This document shows, piece by piece, positions 34,224-43,671 of a DNA stretch of 64,000 nucleotides. This DNA comes from Chromobacterium haemolyticum. Its GTDB lineage: Bacteria > Pseudomonadota > Gammaproteobacteria > Burkholderiales > Chromobacteriaceae. Location: the NCBI RefSeq assembly GCF_002081825.1, contig NZ_MUKU01000001.1, positions 1 to 64,000 on the forward strand, given 5' to 3'. A program made the translations under genes and the position numbers. Under the pieces are notes generated by a model. It had not been told where the DNA came from. It made no database searches and saw nothing but the letters and a program-made list of their open reading frames with translations. How positions within the stretch are numbered: position 1 is the stretch's first letter; every line of letters starts with the position of its first letter.

Positions 34224-35438
34224 ATGAAACGAGCCATCATTCTGATTCTGGATTCGCTGGGCATCGGCGCCGCCGCCGACGCCCCGCAGTTCGGTGACGC
34301 CGGCAGCAACACGCTGGGCCACATCGCCATGGAGGCGGCCGCCGGCCGCGCCAACGTCGGCCGCAACGGCGCGCTGACCCTGCCTAATCTGTCCCGCATG
34401 GGCCTGGGCCACGCCTGCCGCTTGTCTTCCGGTTATTTCCCGGAGGGCATGGACCCGGCTGAGCCCGCGGCGGCCTACGGCTACGCGCGCGAGCTGTCCA
34501 GCGGCAAGGACACCCCGTCCGGCCATTGGGAAATCGCCGGCGTGCCGGTATTGTTCGACTGGGGCTATTTCAGCGACCACGACGACAGCTTCCCGCAGGA
34601 ACTGCTGGACGCCATCGTCGCCAAGGCCGAGCTGCCCGGCTATCTGGGCAATTGCCACGCTTCCGGCACCGAGATTCTGGACCGGCTGGGCGAGGAGCAT
34701 ATGAGGACCGGCAAGCCCATCTTCTACACCTCGGCGGATTCGGTGTTTCAGATCGCCTGTCATGAAGAGACGTTCGGGCTGGAACGGCTGTATCAGCTGT
34801 GCAAGATCACTCGCGAACTGCTGGAGCCCTACAATATCGGTCGCGTCATCGCTCGTCCCTTCGTCGGCGAAGGCAAGGGCCAGTTTGTGCGCACCGGCAA
34901 TCGCAAGGACTTGGCGGTGGAGCCGCCGGCGGCCACGGTGCTGGAAAAACTGGCCAAGGCCGGCGGCGACGTGGTGTCCATCGGCAAGATCGCCGATATC
35001 TACGCCCATGTCGGCATCACCCACAAGCACAAGGCCACCGGTTTTGACCAATTGTGGGACGCCACCCTGGGCGCGATGCGGGATCACCGCGAGCGGCCAG
35101 CCATCATCATGGCCAACTTCGTCGACTTCGACTCCAGTTATGGCCACCGCCGCGACACCGCCGGCTACGCCCGCGCGCTGGAGGAGTTCGACGCGCGTCT
35201 GCCGGAAGTGATGGCGGCGCTCGGCGACGACGATATTCTGATCCTGTCCGCCGACCATGGCTGCGATCCTACCTGGGAAGGCACGGACCATACTCGCGAA
35301 CATATTCCGGTGCTGTGCTACGGCAAGAACGTGCCGGCCGGCTCGCTGGGCGAACGCGCCACCTTCGCCGACATCGGCCAGACCGTGGCGGCTCACCTGG
35401 GCCTGAGCCCTATGGATTACGGCCAGTCCTTCCTGTGA
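34224..35438 (+). CDS. deoB: phosphopentomutase
   Basis: A 404-residue alkaline-phosphatase-superfamily enzyme interconverting (deoxy)ribose 1- and 5-phosphates, linking DeoA/DeoD to DeoC. Metal-site motifs: [39 protein letters not shown], and the Thr nucleophile region [15 protein letters not shown]. It starts 15 bp after deoA. Confidence 0.96.
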   Translation: MKRAIILILDSLGIGAAADAPQFGDAGSNTLGHIAMEAAAGRANVGRNGALTLPNLSRMGLGHACRLSSGYFPEGMDPAEPAAAYGYARELSSGKDTPSGHWEIAGVPVLFDWGYFSDHDDSFPQELLDAIVAKAELPGYLGNCHASGTEILDRLGEEHMRTGKPIFYTSADSVFQIACHEETFGLERLYQLCKITRELLEPYNIGRVIARPFVGEGKGQFVRTGNRKDLAVEPPAATVLEKLAKAGGDVVSIGKIADIYAHVGITHKHKATGFDQLWDATLGAMRDHRERPAIIMANFVDFDSSYGHRRDTAGYARALEEFDARLPEVMAALGDDDILILSADHGCDPTWEGTDHTREHIPVLCYGKNVPAGSLGERATFADIGQTVAAHLGLSPMDYGQSFL

Positions 35439-35458
35439 GACGCGGCTGAATGCAATAC

Positions 35459-35488
35459 GCCCCGGCGTTGGCGCGTCGGGGCTCTTTT
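35459..35488 (+). terminator. hairpin between deoB and deoD
   Basis: GCCCCG (35459-35464) and CGGGGC (35477-35482) with a partly paired interior, followed by TCTTTT. It may be a partial terminator or a stability element that sets deoD level relative to deoCAB. Confidence 0.5.
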
Positions 35489-35508
35489 GAATTTGGAGAC
35501 TAAAGACG

Positions 35509-36219
35509 ATGGCGACCCCACATATCAACGCCCAACCGGGCGATTTTGCCGAAACCGTGCTGATGCCGGGCGACCCGCTGCGCGCGAAGATGATCGCGGA
35601 AACCTTCCTGGAAGACGCCAAGCTGGTGACCACGGTGCGCAATGTGTTCGGCTACACCGGCACTTACCAGGGCAAACGCCTGTCGGTGATGGCCCACGGC
35701 ATGGGCATTCCGTCCGCCAGCATCTACACCACCGAGCTGATCAAGGATTACGGCGTCAAGAACATCATCCGCATCGGCTCCTGCGGCGCGGTGACGCCCG
35801 ACATCAAATTGCGCGAGCTCTTCGTCGCCATGGGCGCGTCCACCGACAGCAAGGTCAACCGCATGCGTTTCAACGACCACGACTACGCCGCCATCGCCGA
35901 TTACGACCTGCTGCGCGCCGTGGTGGACACCGCGGCGGAGCAGGGCAAGCCGGTGACGGTGGGCAATGTGTTCTCCGCCGACCTGTTCTACGGCGTGCAG
36001 CCCAATATGCTGGAAGTGCTGGACAAAATGCAGGTCAAGGTCATCGAGATGGAGCTGGCCGGCATCTACAGCGTGGCCGCGCAATACGGCGCGCGCGCGG
36101 TGGGCATACTGACCGTGTCCGACATTATCCCCACCGGCGAGGCCACCAGCGCCGAAGAGCGCCAAACCACCTTCCGCGACATGATGGAAGTGGCTTTGGC
36201 CGCAGCGATCAAGCTGTAA
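35509..36219 (+). CDS. deoD: purine nucleoside phosphorylase DeoD type
   Basis: A 236-residue hexameric-type purine nucleoside phosphorylase. It shows [34 protein letters not shown] (phosphate Arg), IRIGSCGAV and [20 protein letters not shown] (ribose site). Last gene of the deo operon. A hairpin follows at 36246. Confidence 0.96.
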   Translation: MATPHINAQPGDFAETVLMPGDPLRAKMIAETFLEDAKLVTTVRNVFGYTGTYQGKRLSVMAHGMGIPSASIYTTELIKDYGVKNIIRIGSCGAVTPDIKLRELFVAMGASTDSKVNRMRFNDHDYAAIADYDLLRAVVDTAAEQGKPVTVGNVFSADLFYGVQPNMLEVLDKMQVKVIEMELAGIYSVAAQYGARAVGILTVSDIIPTGEATSAEERQTTFRDMMEVALAAAIKL

Positions 36220-36245
36220 GTATTTGCTGATTGTCTGACAGCGCG

Positions 36246-36265
36246 ACGGGGCTCTTGGGCCCCGT
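36246..36265 (+). terminator. terminator-like hairpin after deoD
   Basis: ACGGGGC and GCCCCGT form a 7-bp stem, extended outward by CGCG pairs, but followed only by TTGTCG, so the T tract is weak. Confidence 0.45.
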
Positions 36266-36370
36266 TGTCGCGTCGTGAGGCGAAAAATCGAGATAAAAAA
36301 CAAGGTTTCCCGCAATTTGCATTGCGGTGCAGAGTTAGTTTTGGCGTTGATTTAACAGTGATTTTTGTTG

Positions 36371-36399
36371 TTGCGACGTAAAAAGCCACGATTTATAGT
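36371..36399 (+). promoter_or_regulatory. putative promoter of candidate sRNA
   Basis: TTGCGA (36371-36376), exactly 17 bp, TATAGT (36394-36399). The start site would be about 36406. Confidence 0.5.
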
Positions 36400-36405
36400 G
36401 CGATG

Positions 36406-36557
36406 CACAAAAAGCCTTGCAATGAAGCAAGTCTATGCAGATAATGAAACCTGCATCAGGACGTGGCATGCAAAGTGTGCGTTTTGGTGTTGTCTCCTCC
36501 ATCCTCCTTCTTTAGGTGGAACTTGGCGCAACAAAGCTAGATGTTGCGCTTTTTTTT
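36406..36557 (+). ncRNA. candidate small regulatory RNA, about 150 nt
   Basis: An independent transcription unit is suggested between deoD and rplM: promoter at 36371-36399 and a very strong intrinsic terminator at 36526-36559. Predicted folds are CTTGC/GCAAG and TGCAG/CTGCA small stems, then TCCATC (36498-36503) paired with GGTGGA (36515-36520) displaying loop CTCCTTCTTTA, with CTCCTCC just upstream. These C/U-rich anti-Shine-Dalgarno motifs are typical of Hfq-dependent translational repressors. No ORF with a ribosome-binding site is present. It is distinct from rplM, which has its own promoter downstream of the terminator. Confidence 0.55.
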
Positions 36558-36559
36558 TT
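36526..36559 (+). terminator. strong intrinsic terminator of candidate sRNA
   Basis: GCGCAACA (36526-36533), 8-nt loop, TGTTGCGC (36542-36549), then ten consecutive T. It is far stronger than needed for read-through from deoD alone. Confidence 0.9.
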
Positions 36560-36654
36560 GCCCTGCCGCCGTCAAACCCTTCATTCCAACCGCATTTCCC
36601 CCTCGGAGCGGGCATCTTCGCCCGACAACCGGATTTCTGTTGTCTCACAAGGGT

Positions 36655-36684
36655 TTGACAGCTGGATCAGGGCTGTAATAGAAT
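36655..36684 (+). promoter_or_regulatory. rplM-rpsI promoter
   Basis: Perfect TTGACA (36655-36660), 18-bp spacer, TAGAAT (36679-36684), about 35 bp upstream of the rplM start; strong as expected for ribosomal protein genes. Confidence 0.7.
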
Positions 36685-36718
36685 CCGTAACTTTCAAGAA
36701 TTACGATGGAAGAGTTCC

Positions 36719-37147
36719 ATGAAGACCTTTTCTGCCAAGCCGCATGAGGTTAAACGCGACTGGTTTGTGGTCGATGCCAACGACAAGGTTTTGGGCCGCC
36801 TCGCTGCTGAGATCGCCCATCGCCTGCGTGGCAAGCACAAGCCGGAATACACCCCGCACGTAGATACCGGCGATTTCATCGTCGTGGTCAACGTCGAGAA
36901 GCTGCGCGTTACCGGTGCCAAGGCACAAGACAAGAAGTACTACCGTCACTCCGGCTACCCGGGTGGTATCTACGAGCGCAGCTTCACCGAACTGCAAGAC
37001 AAGTTCCCTGAGCGCGTTCTGGAAAAAGCCGTTAAAGGCATGCTGCCGAAGGGCCCGCTGGGTTACGCCATGATCAAGAAGCTCAAGGTGTACTCCGGTT
37101 CCGAGCATCCGCACACTGCTCAACAGCCGAAAGTGCTGGAAATCTGA
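36719..37147 (+). CDS. rplM: 50S ribosomal protein L13
   Basis: A 142-residue L13: [40 protein letters not shown] and the signature [20 protein letters not shown] are all typical. Operon with rpsI 15 bp downstream. Confidence 0.98.
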   Translation: MKTFSAKPHEVKRDWFVVDANDKVLGRLAAEIAHRLRGKHKPEYTPHVDTGDFIVVVNVEKLRVTGAKAQDKKYYRHSGYPGGIYERSFTELQDKFPERVLEKAVKGMLPKGPLGYAMIKKLKVYSGSEHPHTAQQPKVLEI

Positions 37148-37162
37148 TTTTAAGGCGTAGAA

Positions 37163-37555
37163 ATGAACGGTAAATACTACTACGGCACTGGCCGTCGCAA
37201 GAGCTCCGTTGCTCGCGTGTTCATGCAAAAGGGTTCGGGCCAGATCATCGTCAACGGCAAGCCGGTTGATGAATATTTCGCTCGTGAAACCGGTCGCATG
37301 GTAATCCGCCAGCCGCTGGCTCTGACCGAGAACCTCGAATCCTTCGACATTAAGGTGAATGTTGTTGGCGGCGGCGAAACCGGCCAAGCCGGCGCGATCC
37401 GTCACGGCATCACCCGCGCGTTGATCGACTTCGACACCGCTCTGAAGCCGGCTCTGTCCGCTGCTGGTTACGTGACCCGCGACGCTCGTGAAGTTGAGCG
37501 TAAAAAAGTCGGCCTGCGCAAAGCTCGCCGCGCCAAGCAGTTCTCCAAGCGTTAA
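37163..37555 (+). CDS. rpsI: 30S ribosomal protein S9
   Basis: A 130-residue S9 with [20 protein letters not shown] at the N-terminus, [18 protein letters not shown] in the middle and the basic C-terminal tail [17 protein letters not shown] that reaches P-site tRNA. Confidence 0.98.
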   Translation: MNGKYYYGTGRRKSSVARVFMQKGSGQIIVNGKPVDEYFARETGRMVIRQPLALTENLESFDIKVNVVGGGETGQAGAIRHGITRALIDFDTALKPALSAAGYVTRDAREVERKKVGLRKARRAKQFSKR

Positions 37556-37577
37556 TTCGCCGAATTCTGTTTTCAAG

Positions 37578-37610
37578 AAAACCGCCTGCGTTTGTCAGGC
37601 GGTTTTTTCT
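37578..37610 (+). terminator. intrinsic terminator of rplM-rpsI
   Basis: AAAACCGCCTG (37578-37588) pairs with CAGGCGGTTTT, 7-nt loop, T-rich tail. Confidence 0.92.
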
Positions 37611-37711
37611 TTGCCTGTCGTTTTCCCGCTTTCTCTCTCCCATATTGCAAGGCAGCATCTCAGTGCCTACACTGTTGTTTTTGCGACGCGCTTTTACATA
37701 AAGGAATGGGC

Positions 37712-38740
37712 ATGATCAAGGTGGGAATCGTCGGGGGCACCGGCTACACGGGTGTCGAATTGCTGCGCTTGCTGGCAGGTCATCCGTCGGCGCGCGTGAC
37801 CGCGGTCACCTCGCGCAAGGAGGCCGGCATGAAGGTGGCCGACTTGTTTCCCAGCTTGCGAGGCCGCATCGATCTGGCGTTTTCCACTCCCGACGAAGCC
37901 CGGCTGCAGGACTGCGATGTGGTGTTTTTCGCCACACCCAATGGCATTGCGATGAACGAGACGCGCGAACTGCTGGCCGCCGGCGTGCGGGTGGTGGACC
38001 TGGCCGCCGATTATCGGATCCAGGATGTCGCCGAGTGGGAAAAATGGTATGGCATGAGCCACGGCTCGCCGGATCTGGTGGCCGAAGCGGTGTACGGGCT
38101 GCCGGAAATCAACCGCGAGGCCATACGCGGCGCGCGACTGGTGGCGAATCCGGGCTGCTATCCGACCGCGGTGCAGCTGGGCTTCCTGCCCTTGATCGAA
38201 GCCGGCGTGGTGGAGCTGTCCAGCCTGATCGCCGACTGCAAGTCCGGCGTGTCCGGCGCCGGGCGCAAGGCGGAAGTGGGCGCCTTGCTGGCCGAGGCCG
38301 GAGATTCCTTCAAGGCTTACGGCGTGGCCGGTCACCGCCATTTGCCTGAAATCCGCCAGGGCCTGGGCCGTGCGGCCGCGCAGCCGGTGGGGCTAACCTT
38401 TGTGCCGCACCTGACGCCGATGATACGCGGCATCCACGCCACGCTGTACGCGCGGTTGAAGGCGGATGTGGACGTGCAAGCGCTGTTCGAGCGCCGCTAC
38501 GAGGGTGAAGCCTTCGTCGACGTGCTACCGGCTGGCAGCCATCCGGAGACGCGCTCGGTGCGAGGCGCCAATGTGTGCCGCATCGCCGCGCACAGGCCGC
38601 AGGGCGGCGACACCGTGGTGGTGTTGTCGGTGATAGACAATCTGGTCAAGGGCGCGGCCGGTCAGGCGGTACAGAACATGAACTTGATGTTTGGACAGCC
38701 GGAGCAGGCGGGGTTGGACATCGTTCCCTTGCTGCCATGA
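37712..38740 (+). CDS. argC: N-acetyl-gamma-glutamyl-phosphate reductase
   Basis: A 342-residue NADPH-dependent reductase, third step of arginine biosynthesis. The Rossmann motif [20 protein letters not shown] and the active site [19 protein letters not shown] (catalytic Cys) with AGHRHLPEI are clear. ATG 37712 has AGGA 6 nt upstream; ATG 37706 is possible. It stands apart from other arg genes here. Confidence 0.95.
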   Translation: MIKVGIVGGTGYTGVELLRLLAGHPSARVTAVTSRKEAGMKVADLFPSLRGRIDLAFSTPDEARLQDCDVVFFATPNGIAMNETRELLAAGVRVVDLAADYRIQDVAEWEKWYGMSHGSPDLVAEAVYGLPEINREAIRGARLVANPGCYPTAVQLGFLPLIEAGVVELSSLIADCKSGVSGAGRKAEVGALLAEAGDSFKAYGVAGHRHLPEIRQGLGRAAAQPVGLTFVPHLTPMIRGIHATLYARLKADVDVQALFERRYEGEAFVDVLPAGSHPETRSVRGANVCRIAAHRPQGGDTVVVLSVIDNLVKGAAGQAVQNMNLMFGQPEQAGLDIVPLLP

Positions 38741-38798
38741 GACACCGGCGCATGCGTGGAAAGAACTAGTTCGCTTGAAGACTCGCCATCGGCCCCAA

Positions 38799-38823
38799 TA
38801 TCCGACTAAAATAGTGGGTGAAT
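38799..38823 (+). promoter_or_regulatory. IscR type-1-like binding site upstream of erpA
   Basis: The segment ATA-T-CCGACTAAAATAGT-G-GG agrees closely with the enterobacterial type-1 IscR consensus as recalled (ATASYYGACTRWWWYAGTCRRSTAT), with few mismatches in the right half. It overlaps a possible -10 (TAAAAT, 38808-38813) 114 bp upstream of erpA. Fe-S-dependent repression by IscR is inferred. Confidence 0.55.
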
Positions 38824-38936
38824 GCCGCTCTGCCGGCTTGAGAAGGGGTTTGAGAAACCGCAGCGCGCGCAGCCAGGCCGCTGGCGGACCGTTGGCGGGT
38901 TTCTCATGGCCCCGGAACTGAATTGCGAGGTTTGAC

Positions 38937-39290
38937 ATGACTAATGCTGCAACTGAAATGCCGTCCCCGATCAACTTCAGCCAAAGCGCTTGTTCCAAGG
39001 TGCAGGAGCTGATCGCCGAGGAAGGCAATCCCGATCTGAAACTGCGCGTCTTCGTTACCGGCGGCGGCTGCTCCGGCTTCCAGTACGGTTTCACATTTGA
39101 CGAAATCGCAAATGAAGACGATACCGCTATAGAGAGACAAGGCGTGACCTTCCTGGTGGATCCGATGAGCTACCAGTATCTGGTCGGCGCTGAAATCGAT
39201 TATCAGGAAAGCCTGGAGGGCTCCCAGTTCGTGATCCGCAATCCGAACGCCACCACCACCTGCGGTTGTGGTTCGTCGTTCTCGGTGTGA
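38937..39290 (+). CDS. erpA: iron-sulfur cluster insertion protein ErpA
   Basis: A 117-residue A-type Fe-S carrier. The three ligand cysteines occur in [14 protein letters not shown] (C) and the C-terminal CGCGSSFSV (C-x-C). The [21 protein letters not shown]-terminus fits the betaproteobacterial ErpA group. It delivers clusters to apoproteins such as isoprenoid-pathway enzymes. A probable IscR site lies upstream and an intrinsic terminator downstream. Confidence 0.93.
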   Translation: MTNAATEMPSPINFSQSACSKVQELIAEEGNPDLKLRVFVTGGGCSGFQYGFTFDEIANEDDTAIERQGVTFLVDPMSYQYLVGAEIDYQESLEGSQFVIRNPNATTTCGCGSSFSV

Positions 39291-39310
39291 TCCGGACGCG
39301 GTAGAATACA

Positions 39311-39338
39311 GGCTCGGGCTATTGCCCGGGCCTTTTTT
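39311..39338 (+). terminator. intrinsic terminator of erpA
   Basis: GGCTCGGGC (39311-39319) pairs with GCCCGGGCC (39324-39332), one G-T, followed by six T; it ends just before the cheR ribosome-binding site. Confidence 0.85.
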
Positions 39339-39352
39339 ATGGGGACAACAAA

Positions 39353-40204
39353 ATGAATAAGCTGCCACCCGTCGTCTTGCCGAAGATCGAATTCACGCGT
39401 GAATTCGCGTTTAGCGATGCCGACTTCGAGCGCATTCGCAAACTGATCTACAAGGAAGCGGGCATTTCGTTGAACCCGTCGAAGAAAGACATGGTTTACG
39501 GCCGCCTGGTGCGTCGCATCCGCGAGTTGAAGCTGCCCGGTTTCGCCGCCTATGTCGATTTCCTCGAGTCGATCAGCGGCAAGCGCGAGTTCGAACAGTT
39601 CGTCAACGCGCTGACCACCAATCTGACTTTCTTCTTTCGCGAAGAACATCATTTCCCGCTGCTGGCCGAGCATCTGAAGAAGAAAGCGACGGCCGGCGGA
39701 GAACTGGCGATCTGGTGCGCGGCCTCGTCCACCGGCGAAGAACCGTATTCGCTGGCGATCACCGCGCTGGAGGCGGTGCCGGGCGCGCGCATCAGCGTGC
39801 TGGCCACCGATCTGGACACCAGCGTGCTGGAAACAGGCCGCAAGGGCATTTACGCCGCCGACAAGGTGGCGCGCCTGCCGCCGGGCTACGCCGCCAAGTA
39901 TTTCGACAAGCAGCCGGACGGCAGCTTCCAGGCCAAGGCTCAGCTGCGAAATATGATCACCTTCCAGCGTTTGAACCTGGTGGAGAGCAACTGGTCGGTC
40001 AAGCGCCAGTTCGACGCCATTTTCTGCCGCAACGTGATGATTTATTTCGACCGCGACACTCAGTTCGGCGTGCTCAAGCGCTTTGCGCCGCTCTTGAAGC
40101 CCGACGGCCTGCTGTTCGTCGGTCATTCCGAGAATTTCTATTTCGCGTCGGACTATTTCCATCTGCGCGGCAAGACGGTTTACGAGCACGCGAAGAAGCC
40201 GTAA
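39353..40204 (+). CDS. chemotaxis protein methyltransferase CheR (orphan)
   Basis: A 283-residue CheR: N-terminal helical domain (ADFERIRKLIYKEAGISLNP, KKDMVYGRLVRRIRELKL) and SAM-dependent methyltransferase with AIWCAASSTGEEPYSLAI, FDAIFCRNVMIYFD and LFVGHSENF. It methylates glutamates of chemoreceptors. There are no che, mcp or cheB genes nearby, so it is a stand-alone CheR. Start ATG 39353 has GGGGA upstream. Confidence 0.92.
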   Translation: MNKLPPVVLPKIEFTREFAFSDADFERIRKLIYKEAGISLNPSKKDMVYGRLVRRIRELKLPGFAAYVDFLESISGKREFEQFVNALTTNLTFFFREEHHFPLLAEHLKKKATAGGELAIWCAASSTGEEPYSLAITALEAVPGARISVLATDLDTSVLETGRKGIYAADKVARLPPGYAAKYFDKQPDGSFQAKAQLRNMITFQRLNLVESNWSVKRQFDAIFCRNVMIYFDRDTQFGVLKRFAPLLKPDGLLFVGHSENFYFASDYFHLRGKTVYEHAKKP

Positions 40205-40271
40205 CGGTAGATCGCGGCTAGCAAGGTCAATGGGCAAGAGGGTTTTGCCCATTGGCTTTTGTGGAGAGTCG

Positions 40272-41528
40272 ATGCGAGTAGTTGTTCTGGGCGCCGGCGT
40301 CATCGGCGTATCCACCGCCTGGTTTTTGGCGGAGAAGGGCCACCAGGTGGTGGTGGTGGACCGCGCCAGCGGCGCGGCGAGAGAAACCAGTTTCGCCAAC
40401 GGCGGCCAGATTTCGGTCAGTCAGTCCGAGCCTTGGGCCAATCCGCGCGCGCCGTGGCGGGTATTGAGTTGGCTGTTGCGCGACGACGCGCCGCTGCTGA
40501 TCCGGCCGAGGCTGGATGCGCGGCAATGGCGCTGGGGCCTGGATTTCCTGCGCGAATGCCTGCCGGGGCGCAGCGAGCGCAATATGCGTCAGATGGTGGC
40601 GTTGGGCTTGTACAGTCGCGATACGTTGCGTGGTTTGCGCCGTGAGCTTGGCATCGATTACCAGCAATTGCAGCGGGGCATCCTGACCCTGCTGTTCTCC
40701 AATGCCGAACTGGCCCAGGCTCGGGCCGGCTGCTCGCAACTGCAAAAACTGGGCGTGGAAAAAAGCCTGCTGACGCCGCTGCAGGCGCTGGAGCGGGAGC
40801 CGGCCTTGGCGCGCATTCTGCCCGAGTTGAGCGGCGCGTGCTGGAGTCCGGACGACGAGTCCGGCAATGTTCATCTCTTCACCGTCGCTCTGGCGCAGGC
40901 TTGCGCGCTGCGTGGCGTGGAATTCCGCTTTCAGACGCGGATCAATGCGCTGGAGCGCGCCGATGGAGAGGTGAGCGGAGTGTCCGTTACCACCGCGGAC
41001 GGGGCTTACGAGCGGATCGAGGCCGACGCTTATGTATTGGCGCTGGGTTCTTATTCGCCTTTGCTGGCGGCGCAGGCCGGCTTGCGCCTGCCGGTGTATC
41101 CGGCCAAGGGCTATTCCGCCACTCTGCCGATTTTGGATGCGGCCGCCGCGCCGTTGGCCAGCATTACCGACGAAGCCCACAAGGTGGTGGTGTCGCGGCT
41201 GGGCGACGAATTACGCATCGCCGGCACCGCAGAGCTGTCCGGCTATTCCACCCATCTGGAGCCGAGGCGTTGCGATTTGTTGTTGCAGCGCGGCCGCGCC
41301 TTGTTCGGTGACGCTTGCGACTGGGAGCGCGCGCGTTTCTGGAGCGGTCTGCGGCCAGCCACGCCGGGCAATGTGCCGCTGATCGGCCCCAGCCGCTTGC
41401 GGCGTTTGTATCTGAATACCGGCCACGGCACCTTGGGTTGGACCGAAGGCGCCGGTTCCGGGCGGGCGCTGGCCGAGATCATCAGCGGCGAAACGCCGGC
41501 GCTGGATTTTGCGTTTTGCCGTGCTTGA
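40272..41528 (+). CDS. dadA: D-amino acid dehydrogenase DadA-type
   Basis: A 418-residue FAD-dependent oxidoreductase of the DAO fold. The nucleotide-binding motif VLGAGVIGVSTAWFLAEKGH begins at residue 4, followed by ETSFANGGQISVSQSEPWAN, typical of DadA. C-terminal RFWSGLRPATPGNVPLIGPS and NTGHGTLGWTEGAGSGR complete the site. It oxidises D-amino acids to 2-oxoacids, feeding electrons to the respiratory chain. GGAGAG precedes ATG 40272. No dadX racemase is adjacent. Confidence 0.9.
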   Translation: MRVVVLGAGVIGVSTAWFLAEKGHQVVVVDRASGAARETSFANGGQISVSQSEPWANPRAPWRVLSWLLRDDAPLLIRPRLDARQWRWGLDFLRECLPGRSERNMRQMVALGLYSRDTLRGLRRELGIDYQQLQRGILTLLFSNAELAQARAGCSQLQKLGVEKSLLTPLQALEREPALARILPELSGACWSPDDESGNVHLFTVALAQACALRGVEFRFQTRINALERADGEVSGVSVTTADGAYERIEADAYVLALGSYSPLLAAQAGLRLPVYPAKGYSATLPILDAAAAPLASITDEAHKVVVSRLGDELRIAGTAELSGYSTHLEPRRCDLLLQRGRALFGDACDWERARFWSGLRPATPGNVPLIGPSRLRRLYLNTGHGTLGWTEGAGSGRALAEIISGETPALDFAFCRA

Positions 41529-41643
41529 GCGATAGGCTCAACTGAAGCGAGTCGATGCTCGGCGCATGGTAAAATCGCGCCGATTCGGATTCCCATCGTC
41601 CGCCGTCGGCGGGCCAAGCCATTCATTTCCAGGAAAGATCGTC

Positions 41644-42852
41644 ATGCGTATCGGAACGCCGCAAAGTCGCAGTGCCGTCAGGGTGATGTTGTTGGGCAGC
41701 GGGGAGCTGGGCAAGGAGGTGGTGATCGCCTTGCAGCGGCTGGGAGTGGAAACCGTCGCCGTGGATCGCTACGCCGGCGCGCCGGCGATGCAGGTGGCCC
41801 ACGCCAGCCACGTGATCGATATGTCGGACGCCGCGGCCTTGCGCCGGCTGGTGGAGCAAGTGCGCCCGCATCTGATTGTGCCGGAGATCGAGGCCATCGT
41901 CACCGACGAGCTGTTGCGCATCGAGGAGGACGGTCTGGCCGAGGTGATACCCACCGCGCGCGCCGCCCATCTGACGATGAACCGCGAAGGGATACGGCGG
42001 CTGGCGGCGGAAGAGCTGGGCCTGCCCACCTCGCCGTACGCCTTCGCCTCCAGCTTGGAAGAACTGCAAGCCGCAATCGACGACGGCATCGGCTACCCCT
42101 GCCTGGTGAAGCCGGTGATGTCGTCCAGCGGCAAGGGCCAGTCGCTGTTGCGCGGGCCGGAGGACGTAGCCCAGGCTTGGCAATACGCCGCCAGCAGCGG
42201 CCGGGTGGACAAGGGCCGGGTGATCGTCGAGGGTTTCATCGATTTCGATTACGAGATTACCCAGCTGACCGTGCGCGCGGCGGACGGCGCGGGTGGCATC
42301 GCCACGCACTTCTGCGCGCCGGTCGGCCATTTGCAGCGCAGCGGCGATTACGTGGAGAGCTGGCAGCCCCAGCCCATGAGCGAACTGGCCTTGCTGCGCG
42401 CGCGCGAAGTGGCCAAGGCGGTGACCGATGCGCTGGGCGGCCGGGGCTTGTTCGGCGTGGAGCTGTTCATCAAGGGCGACCAGGTGTGGTTCTCCGAAGT
42501 GAGCCCGCGGCCGCACGATACTGGTTTGGTGACGCTGGCGACTCAGCGCTGGTCCGAATTCGAACTGCACGCGCGGGCCATTCTGGGCCTGCCGGTGGAT
42601 ACGGCGATGTTCAGCGCCGGCGCGTCGGCGGTGATATACGGTGGTTTGGACGAGGCCGGCATCGCTTTTGACGGCGTGGACGAGGCCTTGCGAGTGCCGG
42701 GTGCGGACTTGCGTTTGTTCGGCAAGCCGGAAAGTTATTTGAAGCGCCGCATGGGCGTGGCGCTGGCTACGGCTGAGACGGTGGAACAGGCCCGCGAGCG
42801 GGCCAGAACCGCGGCCGCGTTGGTGCGACCGACGACGGGGAATAAAGCGTGA
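41644..42852 (+). CDS. purT: formate-dependent GAR transformylase PurT
   Basis: A 402-residue ATP-grasp enzyme making formyl-GAR from formate, an alternative to PurN. It shows [40 protein letters not shown], the ATP-grasp loop [14 protein letters not shown] and the metal-site [21 protein letters not shown] precedes ATG 41644. The stop overlaps the haemoglobin GTG start. Confidence 0.95.
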   Translation: MRIGTPQSRSAVRVMLLGSGELGKEVVIALQRLGVETVAVDRYAGAPAMQVAHASHVIDMSDAAALRRLVEQVRPHLIVPEIEAIVTDELLRIEEDGLAEVIPTARAAHLTMNREGIRRLAAEELGLPTSPYAFASSLEELQAAIDDGIGYPCLVKPVMSSSGKGQSLLRGPEDVAQAWQYAASSGRVDKGRVIVEGFIDFDYEITQLTVRAADGAGGIATHFCAPVGHLQRSGDYVESWQPQPMSELALLRAREVAKAVTDALGGRGLFGVELFIKGDQVWFSEVSPRPHDTGLVTLATQRWSEFELHARAILGLPVDTAMFSAGASAVIYGGLDEAGIAFDGVDEALRVPGADLRLFGKPESYLKRRMGVALATAETVEQARERARTAAALVRPTTGNKA

Positions 42853-43241
42853 GCGATGAAGTGCGGGAAATGACGCCCTATCAATTATTGGGCGGCGAAG
42901 GCGTGGTGCGTTGGTTGACTGACCGTTTTTACGACATTATGGACAGCGATCCGGCGGTCAAGCCGCTGCGCGACATGCATCCGCAGGATCTGGCCGGTTC
43001 GCGCCAGAAGCTGTTCATGTTTCTGTCCGGCTGGCTGGGCGGCCCGTCCTTGTACATGGAAGCCTTCGGCCATCCGCGGCTGCGCATGCGCCATATGCCG
43101 TTTGCGGTGGACGAGGCGGCCCGCGATCAGTGGATGTCCTGCATGCGCCGCGCGGTGGATGAACTGGTGGCCGAGGATTGGCTGAAGCAAAAGCTGATCG
43201 AGGCCTTCCACAACACCGCCGACTTCATGCGCAATCAATAA
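42849..43241 (+). CDS. group II truncated haemoglobin
   Basis: A 130-residue 2/2 haemoglobin: [40 protein letters not shown], then [21 protein letters not shown] with the proximal His (RHMPF) and TrpG8 (QWMSCM) that mark group II. It binds O2, NO or CO. GTG 42849 overlaps the purT stop (GTGA), so it is coupled to purT, a link worth noting because PurT uses formate. Confidence 0.92.
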   Translation: MSDEVREMTPYQLLGGEGVVRWLTDRFYDIMDSDPAVKPLRDMHPQDLAGSRQKLFMFLSGWLGGPSLYMEAFGHPRLRMRHMPFAVDEAARDQWMSCMRRAVDELVAEDWLKQKLIEAFHNTADFMRNQ

Positions 43242-43306
43242 AAAACTTGCGGCCGGCGCGCGAGTGTCCATGATGAGAGGAGGTTCTCGCATTTCATCTG
43301 GCGGAG

Positions 43307-43606
43307 ATGGAGCGCATAGCGTGCAAGTTGTTTATATTGTGGCTGGGCTTGTGGGGATGCGCGGGCATTGCGGAGGCTTGTCTGCCGCAAGCCTGGACTT
43401 GCGCCTCGCCGTCCGACGAGGGGAGAAAATCCGCGCCTCGGAGCGCCGGCAAGGACATCACCATCGTCGGTCTGCGCTTTGAACGCGAAGCGGTCAGCAA
43501 CCGTTTGTCGCTGTCCCCAGTGCTGGACCTGAACAAGCAAGCTCAGCTGTCCTTGCGTTTGACGCCCAAGCAGTTTGGCCTGCGTTTGAAAGTGAACACC
43601 GACTGA
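43307..43606 (+). CDS. small exported hypothetical protein
   Basis: A 99-residue protein, not recognised. An N-terminal hydrophobic stretch (ERIACKLFILWLGLWGCAGI) with AEAC suggests a signal peptide; the C-terminal half looks beta-rich (DITIVGLRFEREAVSNRLSL, QLSLRLTPKQFGLRLKVN). A GGAG lies too close to ATG 43307, while a good AGAGGAGG lies 25 nt upstream without a suitable in-frame start, so the exact start is uncertain. Confidence 0.55.
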   Translation: MERIACKLFILWLGLWGCAGIAEACLPQAWTCASPSDEGRKSAPRSAGKDITIVGLRFEREAVSNRLSLSPVLDLNKQAQLSLRLTPKQFGLRLKVNTD

Positions 43607-43671
43607 GCGCTGCTCCCCCCCCTCCTTTTCGCCCCCTAGACCGCGAATACCCTCCAAGTCCCGGCATCGTT

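Noticed and set aside
38525-39094. A 189-residue minus-strand frame across the argC-erpA gap
   Set aside because: It runs antisense through the argC end, the IscR-like site and the erpA start, with no ribosome-binding site.
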